Below are positions 63,650-64,000 of a stretch of 64,000 bases of DNA, piece after piece. The stretch comes from Acanthacorydalis orientalis. Its lineage: Eukaryota > Arthropoda > Insecta > Megaloptera > Corydalidae. The position numbers and the translations under genes are program-made. Where the stretch lies: positions 7,235,461 to 7,299,460 of the forward strand of contig CM068313.1 in NCBI GenBank assembly GCA_034766995.1, in the 5' to 3' direction. Below the pieces are notes generated by a model, which was not told the origin of the DNA, did no database searches, and saw nothing but the letters and a program-made list of their open reading frames with translations. Positions within the stretch are counted from its first letter, which is position 1. Each line of letters opens with the position of its first letter.

Positions 63650-63944
63650 GTTTAGTAAATTGTTAGATAAACACTAACAACTACATTTGCGTGTGAACTC
63701 AACTCGTGTCAAAATCACGCAGACAGATTAAAACGGAAAAGTCGTCGCGCGACGCCAGATTAAACCTGGAAATTAACGTGGAATTTTTTTCCATCATTTT
63801 TCATGCCAGTGGGCATGACATAACTAAACTAAACCGTAATACTGAAAAAACATCAGCATTAAGTAGAAAAGTTTCGATGTTATTCCGTTGCGGCTTCTTT
63901 GACATTGATGGTAATGCCTTTGGCAATTTTCGATAACAAGATAT
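63650..63944. other. CpG-rich island at the window edge
   Basis: Contains AGTCGTCGCGCGACGCC and GCGGCTTC. The plus frame 63706-63936 starts at GTG, not ATG, and has no known domain. A gene could begin just beyond the window. Confidence 0.4.
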
Positions 63945-64000
63945 TTATATATATATATATATATATATATACTCACACACACACACACACACACATATAT
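63945..64000. repeat. (TA)n(CA)n, runs off the window
   Basis: TA block then CA repeats, continuing past the end of the window and closing the CpG island before it. Confidence 0.95.

Noticed and set aside
63706..63936. 76-codon frame near the window end
   Set aside because: Begins at GTG and has no known domain; kept only as part of a CpG island.

Overview
The window reads as a gene-poor, very AT-rich stretch of an animal nuclear genome, most likely an arthropod and probably an insect. It holds no bacterial operons, Shine-Dalgarno sites or dense long ORFs. What it does hold is decayed mariner, hAT, pogo-like and piggyBac-like DNA transposons, and about one long (TA)n array per kilobase. Scattered CpG-rich islands of normal base composition lie between the AT-rich stretches. 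CpG is not depleted in those islands, which fits several insect groups, but the order cannot be fixed from this sequence.

Protein-coding content is minimal. The only convincing host coding segment is on the minus strand at 29907-30173. It is an 89-codon open segment with mixed codon usage, an in-frame stop just upstream of its ATG and a GT splice donor after codon 89. Its product is not recognised. Most other open frames are translations of TA arrays, antisense of mariner coding sequence, or chance frames inside CpG islands.

Layout. 0-10 kb: a family-2 deleted mariner (1984-2502) abutting a foldback MITE (2507-2715), a palindromic MITE M (3484-3680), an 82-bp minisatellite (4537-4862), a family-1 deleted mariner (5691-6172) and a pogo-like MITE between two TA arrays (6978-7389). 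9-14 kb: a CpG island, a 1.37-kb inverted repeat with arms of about 0.4 kb (10442-11809), another MITE M, mariner relics and a second CpG island. 14-20 kb: three unrelated mariner transposase pseudogenes, one with both terminal repeats and TA target duplications. 20-26 kb: a CpG island, a 400-bp tandem duplication, MITE M between TA arrays, and two family-1 mariners. 26-31 kb: a mariner with near-perfect terminal repeats, the candidate exon and another MITE M. 31-45 kb: tandem foldback MITEs, two more mariner pseudogenes, MITE M, a possible Helitron terminus and a piggyBac-like MITE. 45-64 kb: the densest TA arrays, three family-2 mariners (one carrying a nested 355-bp element), more foldback MITEs, a hAT terminus and several CpG islands.

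No autonomous transposase survives; every mariner frame is interrupted, internally deleted or has lost catalytic aspartates. The most interesting structure is the way non-autonomous families have multiplied: two mariner families whose copies each share one internal deletion, a MITE with a palindrome inside a palindrome, a foldback MITE in head-to-tail tandem, and a nested element with GC-rich subterminal repeats. Several of these sit in or beside (TA)n tracts, as expected for elements that target TA.
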